A DNA stretch of 23,624 bases from Anaerolineaceae bacterium UBA2274 (GTDB lineage Bacteria; Chloroflexota; Anaerolineae; Anaerolineales; Anaerolineaceae). The stretch lies in assembly GCA_002347705.1 (NCBI GenBank), contig DDWY01000071.1:1-23624 (forward strand), in the 5' to 3' direction. The translations under genes were made by a program, and so were the position numbers. Each line of letters begins with the position of its first letter. Within the stretch, counting starts at the first letter, position 1. The notes under the pieces are model-generated. The model saw only the letters and a list, made by a program, of their open reading frames with translations, was not told where the DNA came from and did no database searches. Positions 7,336 through 14,218 of this stretch are shown one piece after another.

Positions 7336-8121
7336 TCAGACTTTCTGACTGCGTTGGCGCAGCACCTCAAACATCAAAACACTGGCGGAAATCGCGGCAT
7401 TCAGTGATTCTGTCTTTCCAACCATCGGAATGCGCACGCTGTGCCTTGCCAGCAGGCGACCTTCAGGGCTGATACCTTCGGCTTCACCGCCGATCAGCAG
7501 CGCTATTCGTCCGCGCAAATCTGCTTGCCAGAGACTTTCCTGCCCATCCATATCGGCATGGTAAACCGTCAGACCTTCCACGTAGGCTGAGATCGCTTCC
7601 CAGGGCCAGCGCAGCAGCGGCAGCCTGAAATGCGACCCCATCCCGGAACGGACAACCTTTGGCGCCCAGGCGTCCGTGTTGCCGGGGGGCAGGCAAATTG
7701 CCTGCACGCCAGCCGCTTCCGCCGAGCGTAGGATAGCGCCCAGGTTGCCAGGATCCCGCAGCTGATCAAGGATTACCACAAAGCCAGGTATTGCAGGTTG
7801 GGAGGGTGCCGGGATGTCAAAAACACCCAGGATGCCCTGGGAAGATTCTGTGTTGCTCAGGCTCTCAAAAAGGCGGTCATCAACTTCATAAACTGTTTGA
7901 TCCGGTTCGATCTGCTCAAGCAGTCTTTTCGCGCGCGGTGTCAGGCTGGTCTTATAGAGAATAAAACGCAGCGGCACAGCTGAAACCAGCCCATCTTCCA
8001 GCAGGCGAGCTCCTTCTGCAACGAAGGCGTTGTGCTTGCGGCGGGCTTTGCTTTGTTCAAGCAGGCTGCGCGTGAGTTGGATAATTGGATTTTTGGAGGA
8101 GCTAATTATTTCGACAGGCAT
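7336..8121 (-). CDS. TrmH/SpoU family RNA 2'-O-methyltransferase
   Basis: A 261-residue protein that should transfer methyl from S-adenosylmethionine to a ribose 2'-OH in rRNA or tRNA. An N-terminal SpoU substrate-binding domain (about 1-105, with RKHNAFVAEGARLL) precedes the trefoil-knot SPOUT domain. Motif 1 is ILDQLRDPGNLGAILRSAEA (about 117-136, with Asn126 and catalytic Arg132), motif 2 is LLIGGEAEGIS (about 208-218), and motif 3 is RIPMVGKTESLNAAISAS (230-247). I chose the ATG at 8121 (MPVEIISSS, the usual family N-terminus), although the frame can be extended to 8190. A TATAAT ends 6 nt before this ATG, predicting a leaderless mRNA. Closest known relatives are RlmB/TsnR-like 23S rRNA methylases; the target base is unknown. 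Confidence 0.9.
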   Translation of the reverse strand: MPVEIISSSKNPIIQLTRSLLEQSKARRKHNAFVAEGARLLEDGLVSAVPLRFILYKTSLTPRAKRLLEQIEPDQTVYEVDDRLFESLSNTESSQGILGVFDIPAPSQPAIPGFVVILDQLRDPGNLGAILRSAEAAGVQAICLPPGNTDAWAPKVVRSGMGSHFRLPLLRWPWEAISAYVEGLTVYHADMDGQESLWQADLRGRIALLIGGEAEGISPEGRLLARHSVRIPMVGKTESLNAAISASVLMFEVLRQRSQKV

Positions 8122-8133
8122 ACCTTTATTATA
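8122..8133 (-). promoter_or_regulatory. -10 box placed for a leaderless transcript (TrmH gene)
   Basis: TATAAT (8133-8128 on the minus strand) ends 6 nt before the ATG at 8121. It overlaps the TAA stop of the upstream metallophosphoesterase gene. The intervening AAAGGT touches the ATG, so it is too close to serve as a ribosome binding site. Confidence 0.55.
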
Positions 8134-8713
8134 CCGATGCTGGTGAATCTGGCTGGACCGATTTGAACTCTGTCCGGATTTCTCCCTCACTTGTAATAGT
8201 CAGGACGCTGTACTGCGGTTTAAACTGGTTGCGGCGTTCCGGATAGCCGACGCCGGGGTTAATGAACCGGATGCCATCCATGACCTCATCCTGGCGGGAA
8301 TGGATATGCCCATAAATGATCACATCGGCATCAGGATACTTCTGGGCAAGTTTTTTCTGAAATTGGCGATGACTGCTCATCGTCCCAAACAAAAAGAGAA
8401 ACACATAATTCAGGAACCACTGCCAGATGCTGATGTGCCCATGTGCCAATGTGATCCTGATGCCATTGATGTGATGATGGCATTCCATCGGCAGGTGATG
8501 GCCCATAAACCAGTCGCGGTTGCCTTGAACGGCGTCGGTTGGCGCGATTTGTGATAGCTCTTGAATTACTTCTGGTGTGCAGACATCCCCGGCATGAAAG
8601 ATGCGGTCTGGCTGCTCGGCTTCTATGGCACGTAAAAGCGCAGGCTCGATGGCTGGAGTCCGATCCCCAACATGAGTATCAGCAAGAATTACGATGCGTT
8701 GATGCGTCGACAT
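8129..8713 (-). CDS. YfcE/MJ0936-type metallophosphoesterase
   Basis: A 194-residue calcineurin-like phosphoesterase with the full metal-binding set: ADTH (Asp12, His14), AGDV (Asp43), GNRD (Asn65), AHGH (His91, His93) and GHIHS (His136, His138). Such small single-domain enzymes hydrolyse phosphodiesters or phosphomonoesters with two divalent metals; the natural substrate is generally unknown. Between HGH and GHIH it has a hydrophobic insert (about residues 95-112, WQWFLNYVFLFLFG) that I would not expect in a soluble YfcE and that could touch the membrane. It follows the LysM gene by 10 bp. The stop TAA-TAA is embedded in the TATAAT promoter box of the next gene. Confidence 0.88.
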   Translation of the reverse strand: MSTHQRIVILADTHVGDRTPAIEPALLRAIEAEQPDRIFHAGDVCTPEVIQELSQIAPTDAVQGNRDWFMGHHLPMECHHHINGIRITLAHGHISIWQWFLNYVFLFLFGTMSSHRQFQKKLAQKYPDADVIIYGHIHSRQDEVMDGIRFINPGVGYPERRNQFKPQYSVLTITSEGEIRTEFKSVQPDSPASV

Positions 8714-8723
8714 TCTTTACGAA

Positions 8724-9257
8724 CTAGCGCGGTTTCTTGAGGAAGCCAAAGGTAATCACCAACAATAAGCCAATTCCGCTGATGGTTGCCATGGTCAGCC
8801 CGATCTTTTTACTGTCTCCAAAGAGGATCTGAGTGGTTGAAGGAGGCTGGGTTGGGGTGGGTGTGGGCAGTGGGGTTTTGGTCGGAATAGCTGTGCGGCT
8901 GGGAACAAAAACTGTCGGTTGTGGTGTGGTGGGGATAGAGGTTGGCGTGAAATTGCCGGTTGGGGTGGGGGTGTTTGCCCGGCGGATGAGCAAAACTTGG
9001 TTAATGTAAACTTCGTTTGCCTCTGGGCTGTTGCCGTTGAGCACCATAATCTCACTGCCAGGAACGCCATAGGCAGCGGAAATGACCCACAGGCTCTCGC
9101 CAGATTGGACGATGTGATAGATCGAGCCGTCAGGCTGCGGTGTGGATGTCAGGATGCCATAGGTGTTTGGGGTGGGGTCCTGCGCCAGAGCTCTGCCAAG
9201 CGGCATGGCAATCAGCAGGGCGAGGCATGCCAGTAACCACAGTTTCAAGACTTTCAT
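8724..9257 (-). CDS. Secreted LysM protein with TP-rich stalk and C-terminal membrane anchor
   Basis: A 177-residue protein. A signal peptide (1-25) ends in a plausible signal peptidase I site ALA|QD. One LysM domain spans about 46-92 (YHIVQSGESLWVISAAYGVP to QVLLIRR). A Thr/Pro-rich stalk covers about 96-142, and one C-terminal transmembrane helix (about 152-172) is followed by KKPR. The predicted topology is extracellular with a C-terminal anchor, the reverse of the N-anchored two-LysM protein at 2940. It probably binds peptidoglycan or another GlcNAc glycan. The ATG at 9257 is preferred over a GTG at 9263 because a TATAAT ends 7 nt before the ATG. It is the first gene of the minus-strand cluster ending with DUF711. 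Confidence 0.85.
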   Translation of the reverse strand: MKVLKLWLLACLALLIAMPLGRALAQDPTPNTYGILTSTPQPDGSIYHIVQSGESLWVISAAYGVPGSEIMVLNGNSPEANEVYINQVLLIRRANTPTPTGNFTPTSIPTTPQPTVFVPSRTAIPTKTPLPTPTPTQPPSTTQILFGDSKKIGLTMATISGIGLLLVITFGFLKKPR

Positions 9258-9264
9258 GGGCACT

Positions 9265-9293
9265 ATTATAGCCGTTTTGCAAAAGTGAGTCAG
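9265..9293 (-). promoter_or_regulatory. Promoter placed for a leaderless transcript (LysM operon)
   Basis: On the minus strand CTGACT (9293-9288), 17 bp, then TATAAT (9270-9265), ending 7 nt before the ATG at 9257. This is the best -35/-10 pair among the leaderless candidates. Confidence 0.6.
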
Positions 9294-9361
9294 GAAAAGG
9301 GCAACCAGGTCTGGTACTACTTAGCATGAGTTGGTTGAAGAATTGGGTATTTGGACTACAG

Positions 9362-9436
9362 CGGTGGGAGCAAGTACTGCTCGCTTCGCTCCCAGCATCA
9401 TAACCCCCACCGTACGGATGGGCCTTGGTCCATCCG
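9362..9436 (+). repeat. Cluster of overlapping inverted repeats
   Basis: CGGTGGG (9362-9368) can pair with CCCACCG (9406-9412). TGGGAGC (9365-9371) can alternatively pair with GCTCCCA (9388-9394), and GAGCA/TGCTC forms a smaller hairpin. A further hairpin, CGGATGG / CCATCCG (9415-9421 and 9430-9436), is followed 5 nt later by T7 and could be a weak plus-strand terminator, although no plus-strand gene precedes it. Confidence 0.6.
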
Positions 9437-9594
9437 CTGTGTTTTTTTATTCGCAATCGGGTTCAATAGCTGATATTCTTCGGGACGATGACCCGATCTG
9501 TGGTTCTTTTTCGTAGGGAACGGCGTTGCTGTCAGGACAGTGATTGTTTGCATTTTGTTTGAGGGGATGGTTTACACTTTTTCAACGACCCCAC

Positions 9595-9618
9595 GTAGGG
9601 TCGATGCCTGCATCGACC
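9595..9618 (+). repeat. GTAGG-led hairpin, 9-bp stem
   Basis: GGTCGATGC (9599-9607), loop CT, GCATCGACC (9610-9618), introduced by GTAGG. A related hairpin follows at 9639. Confidence 0.8.
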
Positions 9619-9638
9619 TTAAAGGCCTCCCTGTGGAA

Positions 9639-9654
9639 TCGATGCCTGTATCGA
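9639..9654 (+). repeat. Second TCGATGC hairpin
   Basis: TCGATGC, loop CT, GTATCGA, allowing one G-U pair. It is a degenerate copy of the core at 9595-9618. Confidence 0.6.
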
Positions 9655-9704
9655 CATCATCACATGAGTAACGGACATACCCAACCTCGCGGGCACAGGA
9701 GGTC

Positions 9705-9718
9705 GTTCCGCGCGGAAC
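9705..9718. repeat. 14-bp perfect palindrome
   Basis: GTTCCGCGCGGAAC is fully self-complementary. It lies 2 bp before the GTAGG-led inverted repeat at 9720. It could be a protein binding site or part of that element. Confidence 0.6.
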
Positions 9719-9719
9719 T

Positions 9720-9781
9720 TGTAGGGTGGGTTGGCGTCATGAGTTTTTAGAGCAATAAGAGCCGTATGTAGCCAACCCACC
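9720..9781 (+). repeat. GTAGG-led inverted repeat, 11-bp stem
   Basis: TGTAG introduces GGTGGGTTGGC (9725-9735), which pairs perfectly with GCCAACCCACC (9771-9781) across a 35-nt loop. It resembles a very small MITE or a long REP-like element. Confidence 0.8.
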
Positions 9782-9973
9782 AGACGATAATTCTGCTGAC
9801 ACGAGATGAAGGCTAGGTCGCCGCGCTTTCTTCACAATGACATTGAAACACCCCAATAATGGATTGACCCTTTTTCGCTGCGATTCTTAAGCAGGGGCGC
9901 ACACCCAACGGGGTCGATATGCGGTCTACGGAGGTAATTATGCTTTACAGCCAACACCAGGGCGCTGGAATGG

Positions 9974-10004
9974 TAAAATCAATGAGTTAGGCTCGCAAGG
10001 AGCC
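9974..10004 (+). promoter_or_regulatory. Candidate serS promoter and 5' hairpin
   Basis: TAAAAT (9974-9979) lies 40 nt before the serS ATG, with no clear -35 box. A small hairpin GGCTC-GCAAG-GAGCC (9990-10004) sits in the predicted leader. AGAGG lies 6 nt before the ATG. No T-box antiterminator sequence is present. Confidence 0.4.
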
Positions 10005-10019
10005 AGAGAAGAGGTCAGC

Positions 10020-11288
10020 ATGCTGGATGTAAAACTATTCCGGGAAAATCCCGAACTCGTCAAAGAAGCCCTGGCAAAGCGCCAGATGGAAACTGCTGTC
10101 GTGGATGAAGTTATCGCGCTTGATGAGCAGCGCCGACGCCTGATCCTGGACGTTGAAACTAAAAAAGCCGAGCGCAACGCTGTCAGCAAAGAAATTAGCC
10201 GGATGAAGAGCAAGGAAGAGCGCGAGGCGAAGATCAGCGCCATGCGCGTCCTGGGGGACGAAATTTCGGCCTTGGATGAGACCCTCAAGCAGGCAGAAAC
10301 CGCGCTTTACGACACCCTGGCTGGCATCCCAAACATCCCTGACCCGGACGTGCCGATTGGTCCGGATGACAAACACAACGTGGTCCTGCGCATTATTGGT
10401 GAACCCCGGAAGTTCGACTTTGAGCCAAAACCGCACTGGGATTTGGGCACAAGCCTGGACATTATCGACTTCGAAGCCGGCGTGAAACTCTCCGGAACGC
10501 GTTTTTATGTGCTCAAAGGTGCCGGTGCCCGCTTGGAACGCGCCTTGATCTTCTGGATGCTCGATCTCCACATTCGCCAGGGCTATAAGGAGTTTTATCC
10601 GCCCTGGATGGTGCGCGAAGAAGTTATGTTTGCTTCCGGGCAGCTGCCGAAATTTGCCGACAATCTCTACCATGACCACCAGGAGGATTTCTGGTGGGTG
10701 CCAACGGCTGAAGTGCCGCTGACTGGTATTATGATGGGCGAGATTGTGGAAGAATCCGCCCTGCCGATGAACCTTACCGCTTACACTGCCTGCTTCAGGC
10801 GTGAAAAAATGAGCGCGGGAAGAGACGTCAGGGGCATCAAACGCGGGCATCAGTTCGATAAGGTGGAAATGTACAAATATTGTTTGCCCGAAAACGCTGA
10901 GCAGGAACTTGAAAACATGGTCGCGGATGCCTGTGCCACCTGCGAGGAGCTTGGGCTCACCTATCGCGTCCTCAAGCAATGTACCGGCGACTTGAGTTTT
11001 GGCTCGCACAAGACCTACGATGTGGAAGTTTGGGCGCCTGGCTGCCAGGAGTGGCTTGAGGTTTCATCCATTTCCAACATCGGTCAGTTCCAGGCGAGAC
11101 GCGCCAATATCAAGTACCGTCCGGCAGACGGCTCTTCCCTGCAGTATGTGAACACGCTGAATGGCTCGGGTCTGGGCTTGCCGCGCACGTTGATTGCCGT
11201 GCTCGAAAACTATCAGCAGGCAGACGGCAGCATCCTTGTGCCTGAGGTTTTGAAGCCGCTCATGGGCGGGATTGAGGTAATACAATGA
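10020..11288 (+). CDS. serS: Seryl-tRNA synthetase
   Basis: A 422-residue class II aminoacyl-tRNA synthetase that charges tRNA-Ser and tRNA-Sec with serine. The N-terminal 1-105 or so is the long antiparallel coiled coil that grips the tRNA-Ser variable arm (LDVKLFRENPELVKEALAKR start, Lys/Glu-rich heptads). Catalytic blocks are the dimer-interface motif 1 around RQGYKEFYPPWMV, the serine-binding PTAEVPLTG, motif 2 TACFRRE followed by SAGRDVRGIKRGHQFDKVE, and motif 3 GLGLPRTLIAVLENYQQ near residue 383. Length and order are those of the usual bacterial enzyme. The ATG is preceded by AGAGG. Its stop overlaps the start of the next gene by 4 bp (ATGA). Confidence 0.97.
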   Translation: MLDVKLFRENPELVKEALAKRQMETAVVDEVIALDEQRRRLILDVETKKAERNAVSKEISRMKSKEEREAKISAMRVLGDEISALDETLKQAETALYDTLAGIPNIPDPDVPIGPDDKHNVVLRIIGEPRKFDFEPKPHWDLGTSLDIIDFEAGVKLSGTRFYVLKGAGARLERALIFWMLDLHIRQGYKEFYPPWMVREEVMFASGQLPKFADNLYHDHQEDFWWVPTAEVPLTGIMMGEIVEESALPMNLTAYTACFRREKMSAGRDVRGIKRGHQFDKVEMYKYCLPENAEQELENMVADACATCEELGLTYRVLKQCTGDLSFGSHKTYDVEVWAPGCQEWLEVSSISNIGQFQARRANIKYRPADGSSLQYVNTLNGSGLGLPRTLIAVLENYQQADGSILVPEVLKPLMGGIEVIQ

Positions 11289-11812
11289 GTCCAGACTGGG
11301 TCCGGATTTTGCTGATCGCGCTCAGCGGCATTTTGAATGCCGTTGGCTTCTTCGGTCTCTTCCTGGTGTTCTTCCCCGGGCTGACGGTCAGTTGGCTGGG
11401 TCACCTGATTTGGGTTATCTATGTCGGTTTTAACCGCGGTCACACGCCGTTGCAATTCGGTCTTACGATCGCATTCTTTGTGGTTAACACGGTGCTGATG
11501 CTGGTTGGATCGCTGACAGACAACCTCCTGGGAGCAAAAAAGAGCCGCAGTGCTGGAGTACCCTGGTGGGAGATCATTGTGAGCTGGCTGGGGATGCTCA
11601 TTGGTGGCATCTTCCTGACCCCAATCGGAGGGATTGCGGTCGCGCTGGCGCTGCTGTACATCCTTGAGTATCGCCGTCTCAACCAGGACCGCGAAAAGGC
11701 CTGGCAAGCCACCAAAGCATTGGCATTTGGCTACGGTCTGGCAGCCGGCATCCGCCTGATCATGGGTTTTGTCATGGTCTGCCTCTGGCTGATTACCGTG
11801 CTATTTTTGTAA
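11285..11812 (+). CDS. DUF456-like membrane protein
   Basis: A 175-residue, highly hydrophobic protein with about five transmembrane segments. The arrangement fits DUF456: an N-terminal hydrophobic hairpin around LFLVFFPGLTVSWLGHLIW, then DNLLGAKKSRSAGVPWWEI, a Gly-rich membrane segment (GGIFLTPIGGIAVALAL), LEYRRLNQDREKAWQATK, and a final helix pair. The function of DUF456 proteins is not known. The ATG overlaps the serS stop (ATGA), so it is almost certainly translated from the serS transcript. I see no intrinsic terminator after it. No catalytic motif is visible. Family call is from remembered pattern and should be treated as likely rather than certain. Confidence 0.72.
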   Translation: MSPDWVRILLIALSGILNAVGFFGLFLVFFPGLTVSWLGHLIWVIYVGFNRGHTPLQFGLTIAFFVVNTVLMLVGSLTDNLLGAKKSRSAGVPWWEIIVSWLGMLIGGIFLTPIGGIAVALALLYILEYRRLNQDREKAWQATKALAFGYGLAAGIRLIMGFVMVCLWLITVLFL

Positions 11813-12097
11813 ATCCGATTTCTTTTTACAATTCGGCGCGTAGGTCAGGTTGCGTTTTTCAACCTGACATCACCCAATTACGCATTCACAGGTCCATTTC
11901 TTTTGCTCTTGGCAGAACTTACCACTGTTGTGGTCTGCGATAGGGGCAAACCATCCTGAACAGGTACTATTTTGGAATTCGAATTAATAAATTGGGTTGC
12001 TTCGCCTTACGACGGCATGGATCTGGTCGAACAGGCTAGGGAACAGGCGTGCCTTTTCCCTACAATGGTCATAATGTTGGATGCCCAATATTGAGGT
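11813..12097. other. 285-bp convergent intergenic region
   Basis: This lies between the converging serS-DUF456 and heat-shock operons. It contains one member of the 25-bp palindrome family (11844-11868). A GATAGGGGCAAACC stretch near 11939 resembles a one-armed relic of the GTAGGGGCAGACC element at 4012. No gene and no T-tract terminator were seen. Confidence 0.6.
11840..11868 (+). repeat. Palindromic repeat with changed stem (25-bp core)
   Basis: GTAG introduces GTCAGGTTG (11844-11852), loop CGTTTTT, CAACCTGAC (11860-11868). It has the same 9-7-9 geometry as 3895-3919 and nearly the same loop. Three stem pairs differ, and each change is matched in the other arm. No T-run follows, so it is not an intrinsic terminator. 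Confidence 0.88.
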
Positions 12098-13036
12098 TTA
12101 TCGGGCAGGTTTATGAAGGACAAGCACGACCCAATCTTCCTGGTGGAGGGTTTCACGCAGAGTCATCCCCAGACGGCGGGCAAGGTCCGCCAGTTCCTGT
12201 GCCTGGTGCTCAAGCACGCCGCCCAGAATGAGCAGTCCGCCAGGGCTAACCAGATCCGCAAGACCAGTGGAAAGCATTTTCGCCAGAATGGGCGAGAGGA
12301 TGTTAGCAATAACGCGGGGAGCTTGCTTGGGCTCGTCTTCGCGATTGAGCACATCCGTATGCGTTCCGACTTCGAAAATTATTCTCTCCCCGACCCCGTT
12401 CAGGGCGGCGTTATGGATGGCTGAGGGGATCGAATCCGGGTCGTTATCAACGCCAAGGATGTGATTTGCGCCAAGTTTGGCGGCTTCGATGGACAAAATG
12501 CCGCTGCCAGTGCCAATATCGATCACATCCATTTCTTTGACGCCATATTTCTCAAGCGCGAGCATGCAAAGTTGGGTGGAGGGGTGTGTGCCAGTGCCAA
12601 AGGCCATGTCGGGCGAGATGACGATCGGAATGCGCCCTTCAGCCAATTCAGGATCCACCCAGGCTGGCAGGACGATCAGGTTGCGACCGATTTTGAGGGG
12701 TTTGTAGTTCGTTTTCCAGGCTTCCATCCAATTTTGGTCGAGAACGAGATTATATTCGATGGAATCAAGCGCTGCGATTTGGGACATGTGCCAGATCGCT
12801 TCCTCCAGCTGGTGCCGAATGGCTTCGGATTGTTCGTCCTGGGGGAAATAGGCGATGACCTCCATGTCACCGGTTGGGATTTCTTCGTGACCATGGGAAT
12901 CGTAATGGGTAACGCTGTTGATCACAACCCCGTTGGGAGAATAGCGGGAGAACACTTCAGCGACGGCTTCGGCTAATTCTCCGCTACAAACAATTGAGGC
13001 TTCGAGCCATGCATATGGTTTATCCACTGAAGGCAT
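12098..13036 (-). CDS. prmA: Ribosomal protein L11 methyltransferase
   Basis: A 312-residue S-adenosylmethionine-dependent enzyme that trimethylates lysine and N-terminal amines of ribosomal protein L11. The N-terminal L11-recognition domain leads to the linker VLDQNWMEAWKTNYKPLKIG (98-117). FGTGTHPSTQLCM (146-158) and VIDIGTGSGILSIEAAKLGA (171-190) are the PrmA substrate and SAM-binding signatures, and ANILSPILAKM supplies the later Asn-Ile motif. It is last in the hrcA operon, the order also known from Bacillus. The ATG at 13036 lies inside the dnaJ 3' end (17-bp overlap). A GTG at 13027 (the fourth codon) is an alternative, with AAAGGA 8 nt before it, whereas that same AAAGGA overlaps the ATG. 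Confidence 0.94.
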   Translation of the reverse strand: MPSVDKPYAWLEASIVCSGELAEAVAEVFSRYSPNGVVINSVTHYDSHGHEEIPTGDMEVIAYFPQDEQSEAIRHQLEEAIWHMSQIAALDSIEYNLVLDQNWMEAWKTNYKPLKIGRNLIVLPAWVDPELAEGRIPIVISPDMAFGTGTHPSTQLCMLALEKYGVKEMDVIDIGTGSGILSIEAAKLGANHILGVDNDPDSIPSAIHNAALNGVGERIIFEVGTHTDVLNREDEPKQAPRVIANILSPILAKMLSTGLADLVSPGGLLILGGVLEHQAQELADLARRLGMTLRETLHQEDWVVLVLHKPAR

Positions 13037-14162
13037 CCTTTAATTTTTCGAAGAAACTGCGCTCCTGGATCTTGACTTCCGTGCCCATGGTTTTGCCCAG
13101 GGTCTTGAGCAGCTCTTCTTGTTCATCTGTCAGCGAACTTGGGATTTGAACGTTGACGGTCACCAACTGATTCCCGCGTTCGGTTCTTTGGAGGATGGGA
13201 ACGCCCTTTTCCTTGAGGCGAAAAACTCGCCCGGGCTGAGTGCCCGGCGGGATGCGCAGTTTTACGTCGCCGTCAAGCGTGGGGACGGTAATTTCATCGC
13301 CGAGTGCTGCCTGAGCCATATTGATGTCAAGATCGAGCAAAATGTCATAGCCATTCCGCCGGAAGAATTTGTGTGGGGCGACCTCGATTTCGATGTAAAA
13401 ATTACCGTTCGGACCGCCATTGGCACCCGGCTGACCTTCGCCGATCATGCGGACCTGGTTGCCGTTATCAATGCCGGCGGGGATATTGACCTTTTTGCGG
13501 ATGGTTTTGCGTTCCAGTCCGCTTCCTCGGCAGTTGGTGCAAGGCTTTTCGATTATTTCACCGCGACCGCCGCAGGTGGGGCAGGTGACCACCTGGACCA
13601 TCTGTCCCAGGAAGGTTTGCTGCACCTGCCGAACCTCACCCGCGCCCTTACAGGTCTGGCAGGTAACAGGTCTGGAACCAGGTTCGGCGCCTGAGCCGGA
13701 GCACACCGAGCATTTTTCGTTGCGGGTGATGTCAACCTCTTTTTCAGTACCAAAAACTGCCTCTTCGAAGGTCAATTTGAGGCGTGTGCTGAGGTCGGCA
13801 CCGCGGCGTGGCGCGTTTCGGCTGCGGCGCGAAGTGCCGCCAAAGCCGCCAAAACCGCCGAATCCACCCAGACCAAAAAGATCGAACAAATCAGAGAGAT
13901 CCATGGTGGAGTAATCGGGCATGCCGTTGGTATTTACACCCTGGAAGCCATAGCGATCGTAAGCCGCACGTTTATCAGGGTCGCTCAAAACGCCATAAGC
14001 TTCGTTTATTTCCTTAAACTTCTCTTCGGCGTCTTCGGCTTTGTTAACATCCGGGTGTAACTTACGCGCCAGGTTGCGGAACGCATTTTTGATGTCATCC
14101 GCGCTGGCAGAGCGGGTCACACCCAAAACTTCGTAATAATCTCGTTTATCTGTCATTATCAT
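13020..14162 (-). CDS. dnaJ: Chaperone protein DnaJ
   Basis: A complete type I Hsp40 of 380 residues, the co-chaperone that stimulates DnaK ATPase and delivers substrates. The J domain has HPD at 36-38. The Gly/Phe region follows (GLGGFGGFGGFGG). Four zinc-finger repeats are present: CSVCSGSG, CQTCKGAG, CPTCGGRG and CTNCRGSG. The C-terminal substrate-binding and dimerisation domains end in FEKLKDAFSG. Two starts are possible, ATG 14162 (MIMTDK) and ATG 14156 (MTDK); neither has a clear ribosome binding site, and the second gives the more usual N-terminus. It lies 56 bp downstream of dnaK, with a strong hairpin in the gap, and its 3' end overlaps prmA. Confidence 0.97.
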   Translation of the reverse strand: MIMTDKRDYYEVLGVTRSASADDIKNAFRNLARKLHPDVNKAEDAEEKFKEINEAYGVLSDPDKRAAYDRYGFQGVNTNGMPDYSTMDLSDLFDLFGLGGFGGFGGFGGTSRRSRNAPRRGADLSTRLKLTFEEAVFGTEKEVDITRNEKCSVCSGSGAEPGSRPVTCQTCKGAGEVRQVQQTFLGQMVQVVTCPTCGGRGEIIEKPCTNCRGSGLERKTIRKKVNIPAGIDNGNQVRMIGEGQPGANGGPNGNFYIEIEVAPHKFFRRNGYDILLDLDINMAQAALGDEITVPTLDGDVKLRIPPGTQPGRVFRLKEKGVPILQRTERGNQLVTVNVQIPSSLTDEQEELLKTLGKTMGTEVKIQERSFFEKLKDAFSG

Positions 14163-14173
14163 ATTAGATCAAT

Positions 14174-14198
14174 TCCCTGGTAGTGTAACTACCAGGGA
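14174..14198 (-). promoter_or_regulatory. Hairpin in the dnaK-dnaJ gap
   Basis: TCCCTGGTAGT / ACTACCAGGGA, a perfect 11-bp stem with a 3-nt loop, between dnaK and dnaJ. No U-tract follows on the minus strand, so it is not a classic terminator. It may protect the dnaK mRNA 3' end or set the dnaK:dnaJ ratio. Confidence 0.7.
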
Positions 14199-14218
14199 TG
14201 TATTTTATACTGTTTTAA

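Larger units (their letters stand above)
9264..10019. other. 756-bp intergenic region rich in palindromes
   Basis: This divergent gap lies between the LysM operon and serS. I see no convincing gene. It holds a cluster of nested inverted repeats (9362-9436), two related TCGATGC hairpins (9595, 9639), a 14-bp perfect palindrome (9705), an 11-bp-stem inverted repeat (9720-9781) and the serS promoter region. The stretch from about 9790 to 9960 shows no structure that I can name. Confidence 0.7.

Noticed and set aside
8122..8190. Longer N-terminus for the TrmH-family gene
   Set aside because: The extra 23 residues lie inside the upstream gene, have unlikely composition, and a promoter box sits directly before the family-typical ATG at 8121.
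9544..9750. Short plus-strand gene
   Set aside because: The frame crosses three hairpin elements, has no ribosome binding site and encodes an unfamiliar, His/Arg/Trp-rich product.
9500..10019. T-box riboswitch upstream of serS
   Set aside because: I looked for the T-box antiterminator sequence and a terminator before serS. The GGGTGGGTTGGC stretch near 9724 is part of an inverted repeat and does not match the T-box, and no terminator precedes the gene.
11844..11868. Intrinsic terminator for serS-DUF456 or the heat-shock operon
   Set aside because: The hairpin is strong but no T-tract follows on either strand, and it matches a repeat family found in other gaps.
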